The notes: a model not told the origin generated them from the letters alone. DNA of 64,000 bases from Trebonia kvetii (GCF_007827045.1 NZ_RPFW01000001.1:286519-350518), one strand, 5' to 3'; shown: positions 16,421-26,161, numbered from the stretch's first letter. Numbers and translations are program-made.

Positions 16421-17218
16421 CTAGCAGTTGCCGGGCGGGCCGGTGACGCCGGGGCCGACCTCCGGGTCGTCGACGATGCCGTACGCGCCGTCGCGCACCA
16501 CCGCGCCGAAGTGGATGAGGTACCAGTCGCCGCGCCAGGAGATGAAGGAAGCTATACCGAACGAGTGCGTGACTCCGCCTTCCTTGTACACGACTCGTGA
16601 TCCCGGTGCGTGCCAGTACCCCACGCTGTTGTAGCAGGCGCCGGGCGGAATCCACTGGAAGTACTGCGGCGCGACGTTGACCTCGGTGAGCCGGGCGCCC
16701 GGTTTGACCAGCTTGTGCGCGGCGGCGAGGTCGAGCGTGAAGTCGAGCCAGAGCCGGTTCTCCCAGTCGGAATCGGGATCGGCGATGGCCTTGACCTGCG
16801 CGTAGGCCTTCTCAGGAAAGAAGGCGGGCAGCGCGTACTTCGGATCGCCCGTGGTGACGGCCAGCCAGATGTCGTGCACGGCGTTCTTGAACGCATGGCT
16901 TGAGGTCTTCGGCTGGACCGTGGTCTGCGGCTTGCTCCCGGCATCCGGCGGTGCGACGGGCAGCGCGGAGGGTCGCGCCGGGGTGGGCGTGGGTGTCGGG
17001 GTCGGGGTGAGCGGCGCCGTCGGTGTCGCGCGCTGCAGGGCGGTGGCCTGGCTGGGCGCCGGGCTCACCGAACGCGTTGCCGTCCTGGTGGCGGATGCCT
17101 GGGGGCTGGATGATGCCGAGCAGCCGGCGAGAACGGTGAGCAGCACGGCCAGTGCCGCTGCCGCGATGGGCGCCGCCACGCGGCGCCGCTGGAGGACGTC
17201 GATGTCCCGCCGGATCAT
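16421..17218 (-). CDS. Putative lipoprotein
   Basis: A 265-residue protein from ATG 17218. The start at 17257 would add 13 residues and lies closer to the opposite gene. A signal sequence with the lipobox LAGC (VLLTVLAGCS) is followed by a Ser/Thr/Ala/Pro linker containing a PTPTPTPTP run. A globular domain of about 170 residues (SHAFKNAVHDIWLAVTTGDP onward, ending PPGNC) has two late cysteines. It would be exported and lipid-anchored. No family is recognised; the all-beta/helical mix and conserved Trp residues suggest an NTF2-like or similar fold, but that is weak. Divergent from the Lhr helicase gene. Confidence 0.7.
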   Translation of the reverse strand: MIRRDIDVLQRRRVAAPIAAAALAVLLTVLAGCSASSSPQASATRTATRSVSPAPSQATALQRATPTAPLTPTPTPTPTPARPSALPVAPPDAGSKPQTTVQPKTSSHAFKNAVHDIWLAVTTGDPKYALPAFFPEKAYAQVKAIADPDSDWENRLWLDFTLDLAAAHKLVKPGARLTEVNVAPQYFQWIPPGACYNSVGYWHAPGSRVVYKEGGVTHSFGIASFISWRGDWYLIHFGAVVRDGAYGIVDDPEVGPGVTGPPGNC

Positions 17219-17362
17219 GTCTGACAAAGTTACCTGAGAGTGTTTTCTGGGGGCCATGGGCCGGCGGGTTCGTTGTGCGTGTGCTGCGCGTGCTGGCGCT
17301 TGACGTGGGCCGGGCGGCGGCGCCGGGACCGGAATGTCGGCCGGCGGGGGCAGACTGGATGG

Positions 17363-20300
17363 ATGGCAGCAGAAGGGCCGAGCGGCACCGATCCGGTAAA
17401 CGCCGAGCCGGTCAGCAGCGCGCAGGCGCTTGACGGGTTCTCGACTGCGACGCGGGCGTGGTTCGATGGCGCCTTCGCCGTGCCCACCCAGGCCCAGGCG
17501 CAGGCCTGGCGTGCGATCGGCAAGGGTGAAGACACCCTGGTCATCGCGCCTACCGGCTCCGGCAAGACGCTGGCGGCGTTCCTGTGGGCGATCGACAGGC
17601 TGTCAAGCACGCCGCCGCCCGCAGATCGCAAGCGGCGCACCCGCGTGCTCTACGTGTCGCCGCTGAAGGCGCTCGCCGTGGACATCGAGCGGAACCTGCG
17701 CTCGCCGCTGACCGGCATCAGGCAGGCGGCGCACCGGCTCGGGCTGCCCGACCCGGACATTCAGGTCGCGGTGCGGACCGGCGACACCGCGACAGAGGAA
17801 CGGCGCAAGCTCGCGACCCGGCCGCCGGACATCCTGATCACTACGCCCGAGTCGCTGTTCCTCATCCTCACGTCGCAGGCACGGGAGACCCTGCGCGGCG
17901 TGGAGACGGTCATCGTGGACGAGATCCACGCGGTGGCGGGGACCAAGCGGGGCGCGCACCTGGCGCTGTCGCTCGAGCGGCTGGACGCGCTGCGCGGGCC
18001 ATCAGCCGGCGCCGGTGCCGCTGCGCGGGCGCAGCGGGTGGGACTTTCCGCGACTGTTCGGCCGCCATCCGAGGTGGCCACGTTCCTTGGCGGCTCGCGG
18101 CCGGTGACTGTCGTGCAGCCGGCCAGCTCGAAGCGGATCGAGCTCGAGGTCGTCGTGCCCGTGGAGGACATGCGCGACCTGTCGGATATGGCACCGGTGC
18201 CGGGCGCCGGGGCTCCGGGAGGCCCTGGCGGGCTTGGGGGGCTGCCTGGCGGGCCTGGCGGGTTCACCGGTGATGATCCGGTGCCGAGGCGGTCTATCTG
18301 GCCGCACGTCGAGGAGCGGGTGCTCGACCTCATTCAGGCGCACCGGTCCACGATCGTGTTCGCCAACTCGCGGCGCCTCGCGGAGCGGTTGTGCGGGCGG
18401 CTCAACGAGCTGGCTGCGGAGCGGGCATTTGTGGCGGCTGGCGGCGAAGGCGCGCCGCAGGCCGAAGGCACCGGCAAGTCGAGCGCGATGGGCGGCGGGT
18501 TCCTGCCGCAGGGCGCCGGCGGCAGCTATGACGTGGGCACCGGGTCCGGTGACGGGACCGTCGTCGTCGCACGGGCGCACCATGGCTCGGTGTCCCGGCA
18601 GGAGCGCAGCGAGATCGAGGAGGCGCTGAAGGCGGGGCGGCTGCCCGCCGTCGTCGCCACCTCAAGCCTCGAGCTCGGCATCGACATGGGCGCGGTAGAC
18701 CTGGTCATCCAGGTGGAGTCGCCGCCCTCGGTGGCCAGCGGGCTGCAGCGCGTGGGCCGCGCCGGGCACAACGTCGGCGACATCTCCCGTGGCGTGATCT
18801 TCCCCAAGTACGCGGCCGACCTGGTGCAGGCCGCCGTGGTCGCCGACCGGATGCAGTCCGGTGCGATCGAGGAGCTGCGCATTCCGCGCAATCCGCTCGA
18901 CGTGCTCGCGCAGCAGGTCGTCGCGATGACCGCGCTCGACGACTGGGCGGTCGATGAGCTCGAAGCCGTGATCCGGCGGTCCGCGCCGTTCGCGACGCTG
19001 ACCAGGGCCGTGCTCGAGGCGGTGCTCGACATGCTGGCCGGGCGGTATCCGGGCGAGGAGTTCGCCGGGCTGAAGCCGCGGGTCGTGTGGGACCGGGTCG
19101 CGGGCGTCATCCACGGGCGGCCGGGGGCGCAGAAGCTGGCCGTGACCAGCGGCGGCACGATCCCCGACCGCGGGTACTTCGGCGTGTTCCTGCCCGCGTC
19201 GCAGGAGTCGGCGAAGGCGCCGCGGCGGGTGGGCGAGCTCGACGAGGAGATGGTGTATGAGTCGCGCGTCGGCGACGTGTTCGTGCTCGGCGCCTCGTCG
19301 TGGCGGATCGAGGACATCACGCCGGACCGGGTGCTGGTGCTGCCCGCGCCCGGCCAGCCCGGCAAGCTGCCGTTCTGGCATGGTGACACGCCGGGGCGGC
19401 CCGCGGAGCTCGGCAAGGCGATCGGCGCGAAGCTGCGCTCGCTCGCCGCGATGACGTCCGACGCGGCGGTGGCGTCGCTCACCGACAGCGGGCTCGACCC
19501 GCTCGCCGCGCAGAACCTCGTGTCCTACCTTGACGACCAGCGGCAGGCGACCGGGCAGGTGCCCGATGACAGGACGCTTGTCGTCGAGCGGTTCCGCGAC
19601 GAGCTCGGCGACTGGCGCGTCGTGCTGCACTCACCCTATGGCGACCGGGTGCACGCGCCGTGGGCGCTGGCGATCAGCGCGCGGCTGCGCGAGCGGTACG
19701 GCGGTATGGACGTGCAGGCGCTGCACACCGACGACGGGATCATCATCAGGGTCCCCGACTCCGACGAGCCGCCGCCCGCCGGGATCGCGCTGCTCGACCC
19801 CGATGAGATCGGCGACATCATCACCGCCGAGGTGGGCGGCTCCGCGCTGTTCGCCTCCCGGTTCCGCGAGTGCGCCGCGCGGGCGCTGCTGCTGCCCCGG
19901 CGCCAGCCAGGCCGCAGGACGCCGCTTTGGCAGCAGCGGCAGCGGTCCGCGCAGCTCCTGGAGATCGCCGCGCAGTTCCCCGGCTTCCCGATCACGCTTG
20001 AGACGGTCAGGGAGTGCCTCCAGGACGTGTTCGACGTGCCCGCGCTGACCGAGGTGCTGCGTGACCTGGCCGCCAGGCGGATCAGGATCGTCGAGGTGGA
20101 GACGTCCACGCCGAGCCCGTTCGGTAAGAACTTGCTCTTCAGGTACGTGGGCGCGTTCATGTACGAGGGGGACGCGCCGCTCGCCGAGCGGCGGGCGCAG
20201 GCGCTGGCGCTCGACCCGGCGCTGCTCGCGGAGCTGCTCGGCACCGAGGCGCTGCGGGAGATGCTCGACCCCTCCGTGGTGGCGGAGGCAGAGGCCGACC

Positions 20301-22555
20301 TGCAGCACTTGTCGCCGTCGCGGCAGTGCCGCGACGCGGAGGCCGTCGCCGACCTGCTGCGGACGTCGGGGCCGCTGACCGCCGATGAGGTTGCCGCGCG
20401 ATGCGTCGTCGGACCGGCCTCCGCTTCATGGCTCGACGAGCTCGCCGCCGCGCGGCGAGCCATCGCGGTGCGAGTGGCCGGGCAGCCGATGTGGGCCGCC
20501 ATCGAGGACGCGGGGCGGCTGCGCGACGCGCTCGGCGTGGCGCTGCCCGTCGGCGTGCCCGAGGCGTTTACCGAGCTGCTGCCCGATCCCGTCGGTGACC
20601 TGGTGGCGCGCTGGGCGCGGACGCACGGGCCGTTCCTCGCGGCGGATCTCGCCGAGCGGTACGGGCTCGGCATCGCCGTGGTCGGGATGACCCTGCGGCG
20701 GCTCGCGGCCGACGGCCGGGTCGCCGAGGGCGAGTTCCTCGCCTCCAGGCACGGCACGCAGTGGTGCGACAGCGGTGTGCTGCGCATGCTCCGCCGTCGC
20801 TGCCTGGCCCGGCTGCGCAAGGAGGCCGAGCCGGTGCCGCCCGCGGTGCTCGGCCGCTTCTTGCCCGCGTGGCACGGGATCGGCGCAGCTCGCGCGCGGC
20901 GGGCGACCGCTGGCGCGGTGCTTGAGGCGATCGAAAGGCTGGCGGGTGCCCCGGTGCCCGCGTCCGCGCTCGAGACGCTGGTGCTGCCCGGGCGGGTGCC
21001 CGGCTACTCCCCCGCGCTGCTCGACGAGCTCACCTCGGCGGGCGAGGTGGTCTGGGCCGGGGCGGGGACGGTCGGCAGCGGGGACGGCTGGGTGGTGCTC
21101 GCGCTCGCCGAGTCGGCGCCGCTGCTGCTGCCCGAGCCAGGCGAGCTGACCATGACGCCGCTGCACGGTGCGGTGCTCACCGCGCTCGCCGGGGGCGGCG
21201 GTATGTTCTTCCGCATGCTGAGCGACCGGGTCGCCGCGGTACTCGACGGGCATCCGGCCGACGACGACGACCTGGTTGCCGCGGTGTGGGACCTCGCCTG
21301 GGCGGGCCTGGTCAGCAACGACACGCTGGCGCCGCTGCGGGTGGTGACCTCGGGCGGCGCCGCCGTCCGGCGTCCCGCGGGGCCCCGGCGGACCACCGGA
21401 ATGGGGTCGAGCTGGGCGGCGGAACTTGGTGAGCGCGGCGGGGACGGTGCTTTGCCTGGCGACGCCGATTCTGGGTCTGGCGGCGCGGGCGGGCGCGATG
21501 GAGCGGGCGGGTCCGGGGCCGGTTCGGCTGGCTACGGTTCGGCCGGATACGGTTCCGCCGGATACGGTTCGGCCGGTTACGGGGCGCGGCGGCCCGCTTC
21601 TGGCGTATTCAACCCGCGGCCCTCTTCGCGCGGCGGCGGGTTCGGCGGATACCGCGGCGCGGGCGGCTACGGGCGCGGGTCGCGGCGCGCGGCCATGCCG
21701 ACGCGTACCGGGCCGCCGACCGTGTCCGGCCGGTGGTCGCTGCTGCCCGAGCGATACGGCCTGCCTGATTTGCCTGGGGCGGACGGCGACGTGCGCCGCG
21801 AGGCTTCGGATCCGGGAGCGGTCACCATGCGAGCGCACGCGCTCGCGCTGACCCTGCTCGAACGGCACGGCGTGGTGACCAGGGGCGCGGTCGCCGCCGA
21901 GCGGATACCCGGCGGCTTCGCCGCGGTGTACCCGGTGCTGCGGGCCATGGAGGAGACCGGCCAGTGCCGCCGCGGGTACTTCGTGGAGGGACTCGGCGGT
22001 GCGCAGTTCGCGCTGCCTGGCGCGGTGGACCGGATGCGGGCGCTCGCGGGCGACCTGCTTAATCGTGATGGCCTCGCCGGCGGCGGCACTGGCGGCGGGG
22101 CCGCTGGCCCTGGCGGCTCACCGGGCGGTGGCACGTTCCCCGGTGCGCCCGGCGGTACGGCGTCGGCAGACGATCCACGGCGGGCCGTTGTGCTCGCCGC
22201 GGCCGATCCGGCGCAGCCCTACGGCGCGGCGCTTAGCTGGCCGGCCCGCCCCGAGGAGACTGCGACATCGCACCGGCCCGGACGGAAGGCGGGCGCCGTC
22301 GCCGTGCTGTTCGGCGGCGAACTCGTGCTCTATGTCGAGCGCGGCGGCAAGACGCTGCTGTCCTGGACCGACAACCCAGTCGCGCTCGAGCCGTGCGCCA
22401 AGGCGCTGGCCACCGCCGTCAGGGACGGCGCGCTCGGCCGGATCACGGTGGAGAAGGCGGACGGCGGCATGGTCGTCCTCGACTCACCGCTGACCCGGGC
22501 GCTCGAGGCAGCCGGCTTCCGGCACACGCCTCGCGGTCTCCGGTTGCGCGGCTGA
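17363..22555 (+). CDS. lhr: Lhr-family ATP-dependent helicase
   Basis: A 1730-residue superfamily 2 DNA helicase with 3'-5' translocation in its family. Start ATG 17363 (MAAEGPSGTDPV). Motif I APTGSGKTLAAF, motif II VDEIHAV (DEIH box), motif III GLSATVRPP, motif V region TSSLELGIDMGAVDLVIQ and motif VI QRVGRAGHNVG are all present. The Lhr winged-helix and C-terminal core follow. A Gly-rich low-complexity insert near residues 1360-1460 carries four tandem SAGYG units (21528-21583), and a second Gly-rich linker lies at about 1575. Both make it longer than the roughly 1500-residue mycobacterial Lhr. Likely role is in DNA repair. Confidence 0.93.
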   Translation: MAAEGPSGTDPVNAEPVSSAQALDGFSTATRAWFDGAFAVPTQAQAQAWRAIGKGEDTLVIAPTGSGKTLAAFLWAIDRLSSTPPPADRKRRTRVLYVSPLKALAVDIERNLRSPLTGIRQAAHRLGLPDPDIQVAVRTGDTATEERRKLATRPPDILITTPESLFLILTSQARETLRGVETVIVDEIHAVAGTKRGAHLALSLERLDALRGPSAGAGAAARAQRVGLSATVRPPSEVATFLGGSRPVTVVQPASSKRIELEVVVPVEDMRDLSDMAPVPGAGAPGGPGGLGGLPGGPGGFTGDDPVPRRSIWPHVEERVLDLIQAHRSTIVFANSRRLAERLCGRLNELAAERAFVAAGGEGAPQAEGTGKSSAMGGGFLPQGAGGSYDVGTGSGDGTVVVARAHHGSVSRQERSEIEEALKAGRLPAVVATSSLELGIDMGAVDLVIQVESPPSVASGLQRVGRAGHNVGDISRGVIFPKYAADLVQAAVVADRMQSGAIEELRIPRNPLDVLAQQVVAMTALDDWAVDELEAVIRRSAPFATLTRAVLEAVLDMLAGRYPGEEFAGLKPRVVWDRVAGVIHGRPGAQKLAVTSGGTIPDRGYFGVFLPASQESAKAPRRVGELDEEMVYESRVGDVFVLGASSWRIEDITPDRVLVLPAPGQPGKLPFWHGDTPGRPAELGKAIGAKLRSLAAMTSDAAVASLTDSGLDPLAAQNLVSYLDDQRQATGQVPDDRTLVVERFRDELGDWRVVLHSPYGDRVHAPWALAISARLRERYGGMDVQALHTDDGIIIRVPDSDEPPPAGIALLDPDEIGDIITAEVGGSALFASRFRECAARALLLPRRQPGRRTPLWQQRQRSAQLLEIAAQFPGFPITLETVRECLQDVFDVPALTEVLRDLAARRIRIVEVETSTPSPFGKNLLFRYVGAFMYEGDAPLAERRAQALALDPALLAELLGTEALREMLDPSVVAEAEADLQHLSPSRQCRDAEAVADLLRTSGPLTADEVAARCVVGPASASWLDELAAARRAIAVRVAGQPMWAAIEDAGRLRDALGVALPVGVPEAFTELLPDPVGDLVARWARTHGPFLAADLAERYGLGIAVVGMTLRRLAADGRVAEGEFLASRHGTQWCDSGVLRMLRRRCLARLRKEAEPVPPAVLGRFLPAWHGIGAARARRATAGAVLEAIERLAGAPVPASALETLVLPGRVPGYSPALLDELTSAGEVVWAGAGTVGSGDGWVVLALAESAPLLLPEPGELTMTPLHGAVLTALAGGGGMFFRMLSDRVAAVLDGHPADDDDLVAAVWDLAWAGLVSNDTLAPLRVVTSGGAAVRRPAGPRRTTGMGSSWAAELGERGGDGALPGDADSGSGGAGGRDGAGGSGAGSAGYGSAGYGSAGYGSAGYGARRPASGVFNPRPSSRGGGFGGYRGAGGYGRGSRRAAMPTRTGPPTVSGRWSLLPERYGLPDLPGADGDVRREASDPGAVTMRAHALALTLLERHGVVTRGAVAAERIPGGFAAVYPVLRAMEETGQCRRGYFVEGLGGAQFALPGAVDRMRALAGDLLNRDGLAGGGTGGGAAGPGGSPGGGTFPGAPGGTASADDPRRAVVLAAADPAQPYGAALSWPARPEETATSHRPGRKAGAVAVLFGGELVLYVERGGKTLLSWTDNPVALEPCAKALATAVRDGALGRITVEKADGGMVVLDSPLTRALEAAGFRHTPRGLRLRG

Positions 22556-22683
22556 CATCCCCTTGATCAGTTAGGCAGGACCGACCGTGCGGAGCCGGCG
22601 GCCCCGCACCGGGAGGCCTTGCTGAGCTGGGACCCCCTCAAGCGCGACTTTGCCGACCTGGTGATCGGCATAGCGCGTCTTTG
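22556..22683. other. Lhr downstream segment with a coding-looking scrap
   Basis: A plus-strand frame reads PHREALLSWDPLKRDFADLV then IGIARL up to the ISAzo13 insertion point, with no start. It may be the edge of a gene lost when the element arrived. The 6-bp TCTTTG at 22678-22683 is the left copy of the element's target duplication. Confidence 0.4.
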
Positions 22684-22722
22684 GGACTGCGTAACAATAA
22701 CCCGTGGGTTTCCGGGTCTGGC

Positions 22723-23891
22723 ATGCTGTGTTCCGTGGCTCCGAAGATGATCACGGTGGAGATGCTGGCGGCGAAGTTCGGGTCGATCTTGCCGCAGCTG
22801 GACGAGCGACAGCGGCGGCTGCTGCTGGGAGTCGAGGCGCGGGCGCTGGGGCACGGGGGGATCCGGATGGTGGCCCGGGCCGCCGGCGTCCGCGAGGCGA
22901 CGGTGTCGCTGGGCGTCAGCGATCTGGAAGGCGAAGCGCTGCCCCCGGGGCGGGCCCGCCGTCCGGGCGGCGGGCGCAAGCGGTCCGCCGACCTGGACCC
23001 TGGCCTCGTCCCGGCGCTGCTGGCCCTGGTCGAGCCGGAAGAGCGCGGCGATCCCGCCTCGCCGCTGCGGTGGACGGTCAAGTCGACCCGCACCCTGGCG
23101 GCCGAGCTGTCCGCGCAGGGTCACAAGGTGTCGCCGGGCACGGTCGGAGACCTGCTGCGCGGGCAGGGGTTCAGCCTGCAGGGCAACGCCAAGGTCATCG
23201 AGGGAAGCTCGCACCCGGACCGGGACGCCCAGTTCCGCTACATCAACGGCCAGGCCGCGGTGTTCCAGGCGGCCGGCGACCCGGTGGTCAGCGTGGACGC
23301 CAAGAAGAAGGAGCTGGTCGGGGAGTTCGGCAACGCCGGCCGCCAGTGGCGGCCCGCCGGCTCCCCGGCGCGGGTCCGCGACCACGACTTCGCCTCCGAG
23401 GGCGACGGCAAGGCGATCCCCTACGGCATATACGACCTTGCCGCGAACGCCGGCTGGGTCAGCGTCGGCACCGACCATGACACCGCCGCGTTCGCCGTGG
23501 AGACCATCCGCCGCTGGTGGAACACCCGCGGCCGGGCGGACTACCCCGCCGCCGGGCGGCTGCTGATCACCGCTGACGCCGGCGGCGCCAACGGCTACCG
23601 GTCGCGGGCCTGGAAGACGGGCCTGGCCGCCCTCGCCCTGGAAACGGGCCTGGAGATCACCGTCTGCCACTTCCCGCCCGGCACCTCCAAGTGGAACAAG
23701 ATCGAGCACCGCCTGTTCTCCTGCATCACCATGAACTGGCGCGGCCGGCCCCTGACCAGCCACGAAGTCGTAGTCGAGTCCATCGCCGCCACCACCACCC
23801 GCACCGGGCTGACCGTCCACGCCGAGCTCGACCCCGGCAGCTACCCCACCGGGGTCAAGGTCAGCGACGCCGAGATGGACGCCCTCCCCCT
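22723..23891 (+). pseudogene. ISAzo13-family transposase, N-terminal part
   Basis: Begins MLCSVAPKMITVEMLAAKFG (ATG 22723; GTG 22735 and ATG 22747 are in-frame alternatives). An N-terminal helix-turn-helix (GIRMVARAAGVREATVSLGV) is followed by a DDE domain with DPVVSVDAKKKELVGEF (first Asp), LLITADAGGANGYRSR (second Asp) and SKWNKIEHRLFSCI (Glu). The family is defined by these Rhodopirellula-type DDE motifs. The frame is cut at DALP where IS110 entered at a CT dinucleotide; the C-terminus continues at 25446. Confidence 0.9.
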
Positions 23892-24190
23892 AATGGGAGT
23901 TAGCCGGGTCAGTCCCGCGTAGAACACCAGCCCCGTGAGGAGCGGGAGTTCGCAGGGGTGCAGACTCGGTCCGGCAGCCGCTGGCGGGTGAGCACTGCAC
24001 ACCCCCAGGAGCACGTGAGTCCTAGGGTTAGACCGTGCCCCTGCCAGTGAGTCCGGGAGACATGACCGCTGTTGGGCTGTCGTGCCCGCCGTTCGCGGCG
24101 TGAGCACTGATCCATTAGGGTGCGAGCCGTTCTCCCGCAGGCTGCCGTGGCCGGTCGTTTCGTGGTCGTGATGCGAGGAGAACTGAGACG
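23892..24190 (+). ncRNA. Predicted IS110 bridge RNA region
   Basis: In IS110 relatives such as IS621 the non-coding left end encodes a structured bridge RNA whose loops pair with target and donor DNA. This 299-nt stretch can form stems, for example TCCCGC (23913-23918) with GCGGGA (23942-23947). It also contains GGGTTAG (24025-24031), complementary to the first seven bases of the right target flank including the CT core (CTAACCC). Exact RNA ends are not determined. Confidence 0.5.
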
Positions 24191-25423
24191 TTGCTGTTCG
24201 TCGGGGATGACTGGGCCGAGGATCACCACGATGTGGAGATCCAGGACGAGACGGGCCGCAAGCTGGCCGCCCGGCGGCTGCCGGAAGGCGCGGCCGGGAT
24301 CGCCCGGCTGCATGAGCTGATCGCCGCGCACCTGGGCCAGGACGGCGATCCCGGCGAGGTGGTCGTGGCGATCGAGACCGACCGGGGACTGTGGGTGCAG
24401 GCACTGACCGCGGCCGGCTACCAGGTGTACGGGCTCAACCCCAAGCAGGTCGCGCGGTTCAAGGAACGCTACAACCTGTCCGGGGCCAAGAGCGATGCCG
24501 CCGACGCGCACGCCCTGGCCGACATGGTGCGCACTGAGCGGCACCAGCTGCGTGCCGTGGCTGCCGACACCGCCGCCGGGCAGGCGATCAAGGTGGTCGC
24601 CCGGGCGCACCAGACGCTGATCTGGGAACGCACCCGGCATACCCTGCGGCTGCGCTCGGCGCTGCTGGAGTTCTTCCCCGCCGCGCTGGCGGCCTTCGCC
24701 GGCCTGGGCCTGACCGGCGCTGACACCCTGGAGCTGCTGGCCCGGGCCCCTGATCCGGCGGCCGCGGCGAAGCTGACTCTCGCTCAGGTCAGCGCCGCGC
24801 TGAGACGGGCCCGCCGCCGCGACGTGCCCGCCAGGGCCGCCGCGATCAAGGACGCGCTGCGCGTCCCGCAGCTGGCCCAGCCCGCCCAGGTCACCGCCGC
24901 CTACGCCGCGGCCGTGCAGGCCGCCGTCGCCGTCCTGACCGTGCTCAACGAGCAGATCGCGCAGCTGGAAGCCCAGGTGGAGGCACATTTTCTGCAGCAC
25001 CCGGACGCTGAGGTCTACCTGTCCCAGCCCGGCATCGGTACCGTCAACGGCTCCCGGGTGCTCGCCGAGTTCGGGGACGCGCCCGGCCGCTACGCCTCCG
25101 CCAAGGCCCGCAAGAACTACGCCGGCTCCAGCCCCATCACCCGCGCATCCGGGCGCAGCAAGGTCGTCCTGGCACGGTTCATCCGCAACGACCGGCCAGC
25201 CGACGCCCTGCAGTCCCAGGCCCTCTCCGCGCTGAGCGCATCACCAGGAGCCCGCGCCTACTACGACAAGCAGCGCGCCCGCGGCCTCGGCTACAACTCC
25301 GCACTCCGCCAGCTCAGCAACCGCCTCGTCGGCATCCTGCACGGCTGCCTGAAGACCGGTACCCGCTACGACGAGGCAACCGCCTGGCCAGGCGCCGCAA
25401 ACACCGAACCCCTCGCAGCTTGA
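24191..25423 (+). CDS. IS110-family transposase (DEDD recombinase)
   Basis: A 410-residue transposase starting at TTG 24191 with GAGGAGAA about 8 nt upstream. The N-terminal RuvC-like DEDD domain shows VGDDWAEDHHDVEIQD (first Asp), VVVAIETDRGLW (Glu) and NLSGAKSDAADAHALADMVR (the two later Asp residues). A helical linker is followed by the Transposase_20 domain with YLSQPGIGTVNGSRVLAEFG and the catalytic Ser region YAGSSPITRASGRSKVV. The frame is full length, so the element may be active. Confidence 0.93.
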   Translation: MLFVGDDWAEDHHDVEIQDETGRKLAARRLPEGAAGIARLHELIAAHLGQDGDPGEVVVAIETDRGLWVQALTAAGYQVYGLNPKQVARFKERYNLSGAKSDAADAHALADMVRTERHQLRAVAADTAAGQAIKVVARAHQTLIWERTRHTLRLRSALLEFFPAALAAFAGLGLTGADTLELLARAPDPAAAAKLTLAQVSAALRRARRRDVPARAAAIKDALRVPQLAQPAQVTAAYAAAVQAAVAVLTVLNEQIAQLEAQVEAHFLQHPDAEVYLSQPGIGTVNGSRVLAEFGDAPGRYASAKARKNYAGSSPITRASGRSKVVLARFIRNDRPADALQSQALSALSASPGARAYYDKQRARGLGYNSALRQLSNRLVGILHGCLKTGTRYDEATAWPGAANTEPLAA

Positions 25424-25445
25424 CATCTAAGCCCTTGGGATGTCT

Positions 25446-25692
25446 AACCCGCCACGACTGGCACGGCGACTGGAACTACAACCTGCGCCCCGAGCCCTCC
25501 GCCCGGCCCCCGGCCGGGCCGGGCACCGCCGCCTGGGCCCGCCCGGCCCTCACCGGCCTGGACCCGGCGCAATGGGACCAGCTCCTCGCCGCGATGCACG
25601 CCGCCGCCGGCGAACCCCCGCCCATCCACCTCAGCCTCGCCGACCAGGCCCTCATCACCGTCCTGCGGCTCCGCTTCCAGGCATCCGCGGCC
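25446..25692 (+). pseudogene. ISAzo13-family transposase, middle C-terminal part
   Basis: The reading LTRHDWHGDWNYNLRPEP continues directly from ...MDALP at 23891, as in intact ISAzo13 transposases. It runs through LADQALITVLRLRFQASAA before being cut by the MITE at 25693. It lacks its own start. Confidence 0.85.
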
Positions 25693-25908
25693 TGGTTAGG
25701 ACGGCTTGAGTTGGCCCCACCATGACGCCTTGAAGTGGACCCACCCCGATCATCGGGGACGGTATGTCGGCTTGACTTGGCCCCACCCCTGACCTGGCCC
25801 TTTCTTCTCGGTGCCGTCTGAAACGGGGCCACATCCAACCGTCACGATGCCGCCAAGTGGGGCCAGATGGAGCCGTCATGGTGGGGCCAAATGAGACCGT
25901 CGTAGCCA
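25693..25908. mobile_element. MITE with 6-bp duplication in the ISAzo13 transposase
   Basis: 216 bp flanked by GCGGCC at 25687-25692 and 25909-25914. The ends read inward TGGTTAGGACGG and TGGCTACGACGG, and both continue to TTGGCCCCACCATGACG. About 29 of the first 36 positions match. Several further copies of a TGGCCCCACC-like unit lie inside in both orientations, the multi-repeat end structure seen in IS21-type elements. There is no coding capacity, so it must be mobilised in trans. Confidence 0.8.
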
Positions 25909-25914
25909 GCGGCC

Positions 25915-26146
25915 GCCCTCGCCAGCCTCTACCACGTCTCCGCGACCACCCTCAAGACCGCGCAGGACCACGCCTGGCCGCTCCTCGTCCAGGCCGGCTA
26001 CCCCACCGAACCCGCCGGGCCGAAGCTGAAAACCCTCCAGGAGCTCACCGCCTACGCCCAAGACCACGGCATCGCCCTAACATCAAAAACGTACGGGTTA
26101 TTGTTACGCAGTCTCTTTGCTTACCCGACGGTGCGACAAAAGCCAT
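25915..26146 (+). pseudogene. ISAzo13-family transposase, C-terminal end
   Basis: Resumes after the MITE with ALASLYHVSATTLKTAQDH, then WPLLVQAGYPTEPAGPKLKT and LQELTAYAQDHGIAL. It runs through the right inverted repeat to a stop at 26144-26146, just outside the element. It is in frame with ...FQASAA at 25692 when the MITE and one GCGGCC are removed. Confidence 0.8.
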
Positions 26147-26161
26147 GAATCGGACGCAAGA

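Larger units (their letters stand above)
23892..25445 (+). mobile_element. IS110-family element
   Basis: Inserted at a CT dinucleotide: left junction CCCCCT|AATGGGAG (CT at 23890-23891) and right junction GATGT-CT|AACCCGCC (CT at 25444-25445). There are no terminal inverted repeats and no target duplication beyond the shared CT core, the expected outcome of IS110 recombination. Excision restores the ISAzo13 codons CCC CTA ACC CGC. The left 299 bp are non-coding and the transposase fills the rest. Confidence 0.85.
22684..26113 (+). mobile_element. ISAzo13-family element carrying two internal insertions
   Basis: The terminal inverted repeats are 21 bp and perfect at 22685-22705 and 26093-26113 (core GACTGCGTAACAATAACC). 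They are flanked by the direct repeat TCTTTG at 22678-22683 and 26114-26119. Inside, the transposase gene is cut by an IS110-type element (23892-25445) and again by a MITE (25693-25908). Removing both restores a continuous frame to a stop at 26146. Confidence 0.85.

Noticed and set aside
20426..21868. 480-codon frame antisense to lhr
   Set aside because: Pro/Arg/Gly-rich shadow of the helicase coding sequence, without ribosome-binding site or motif.
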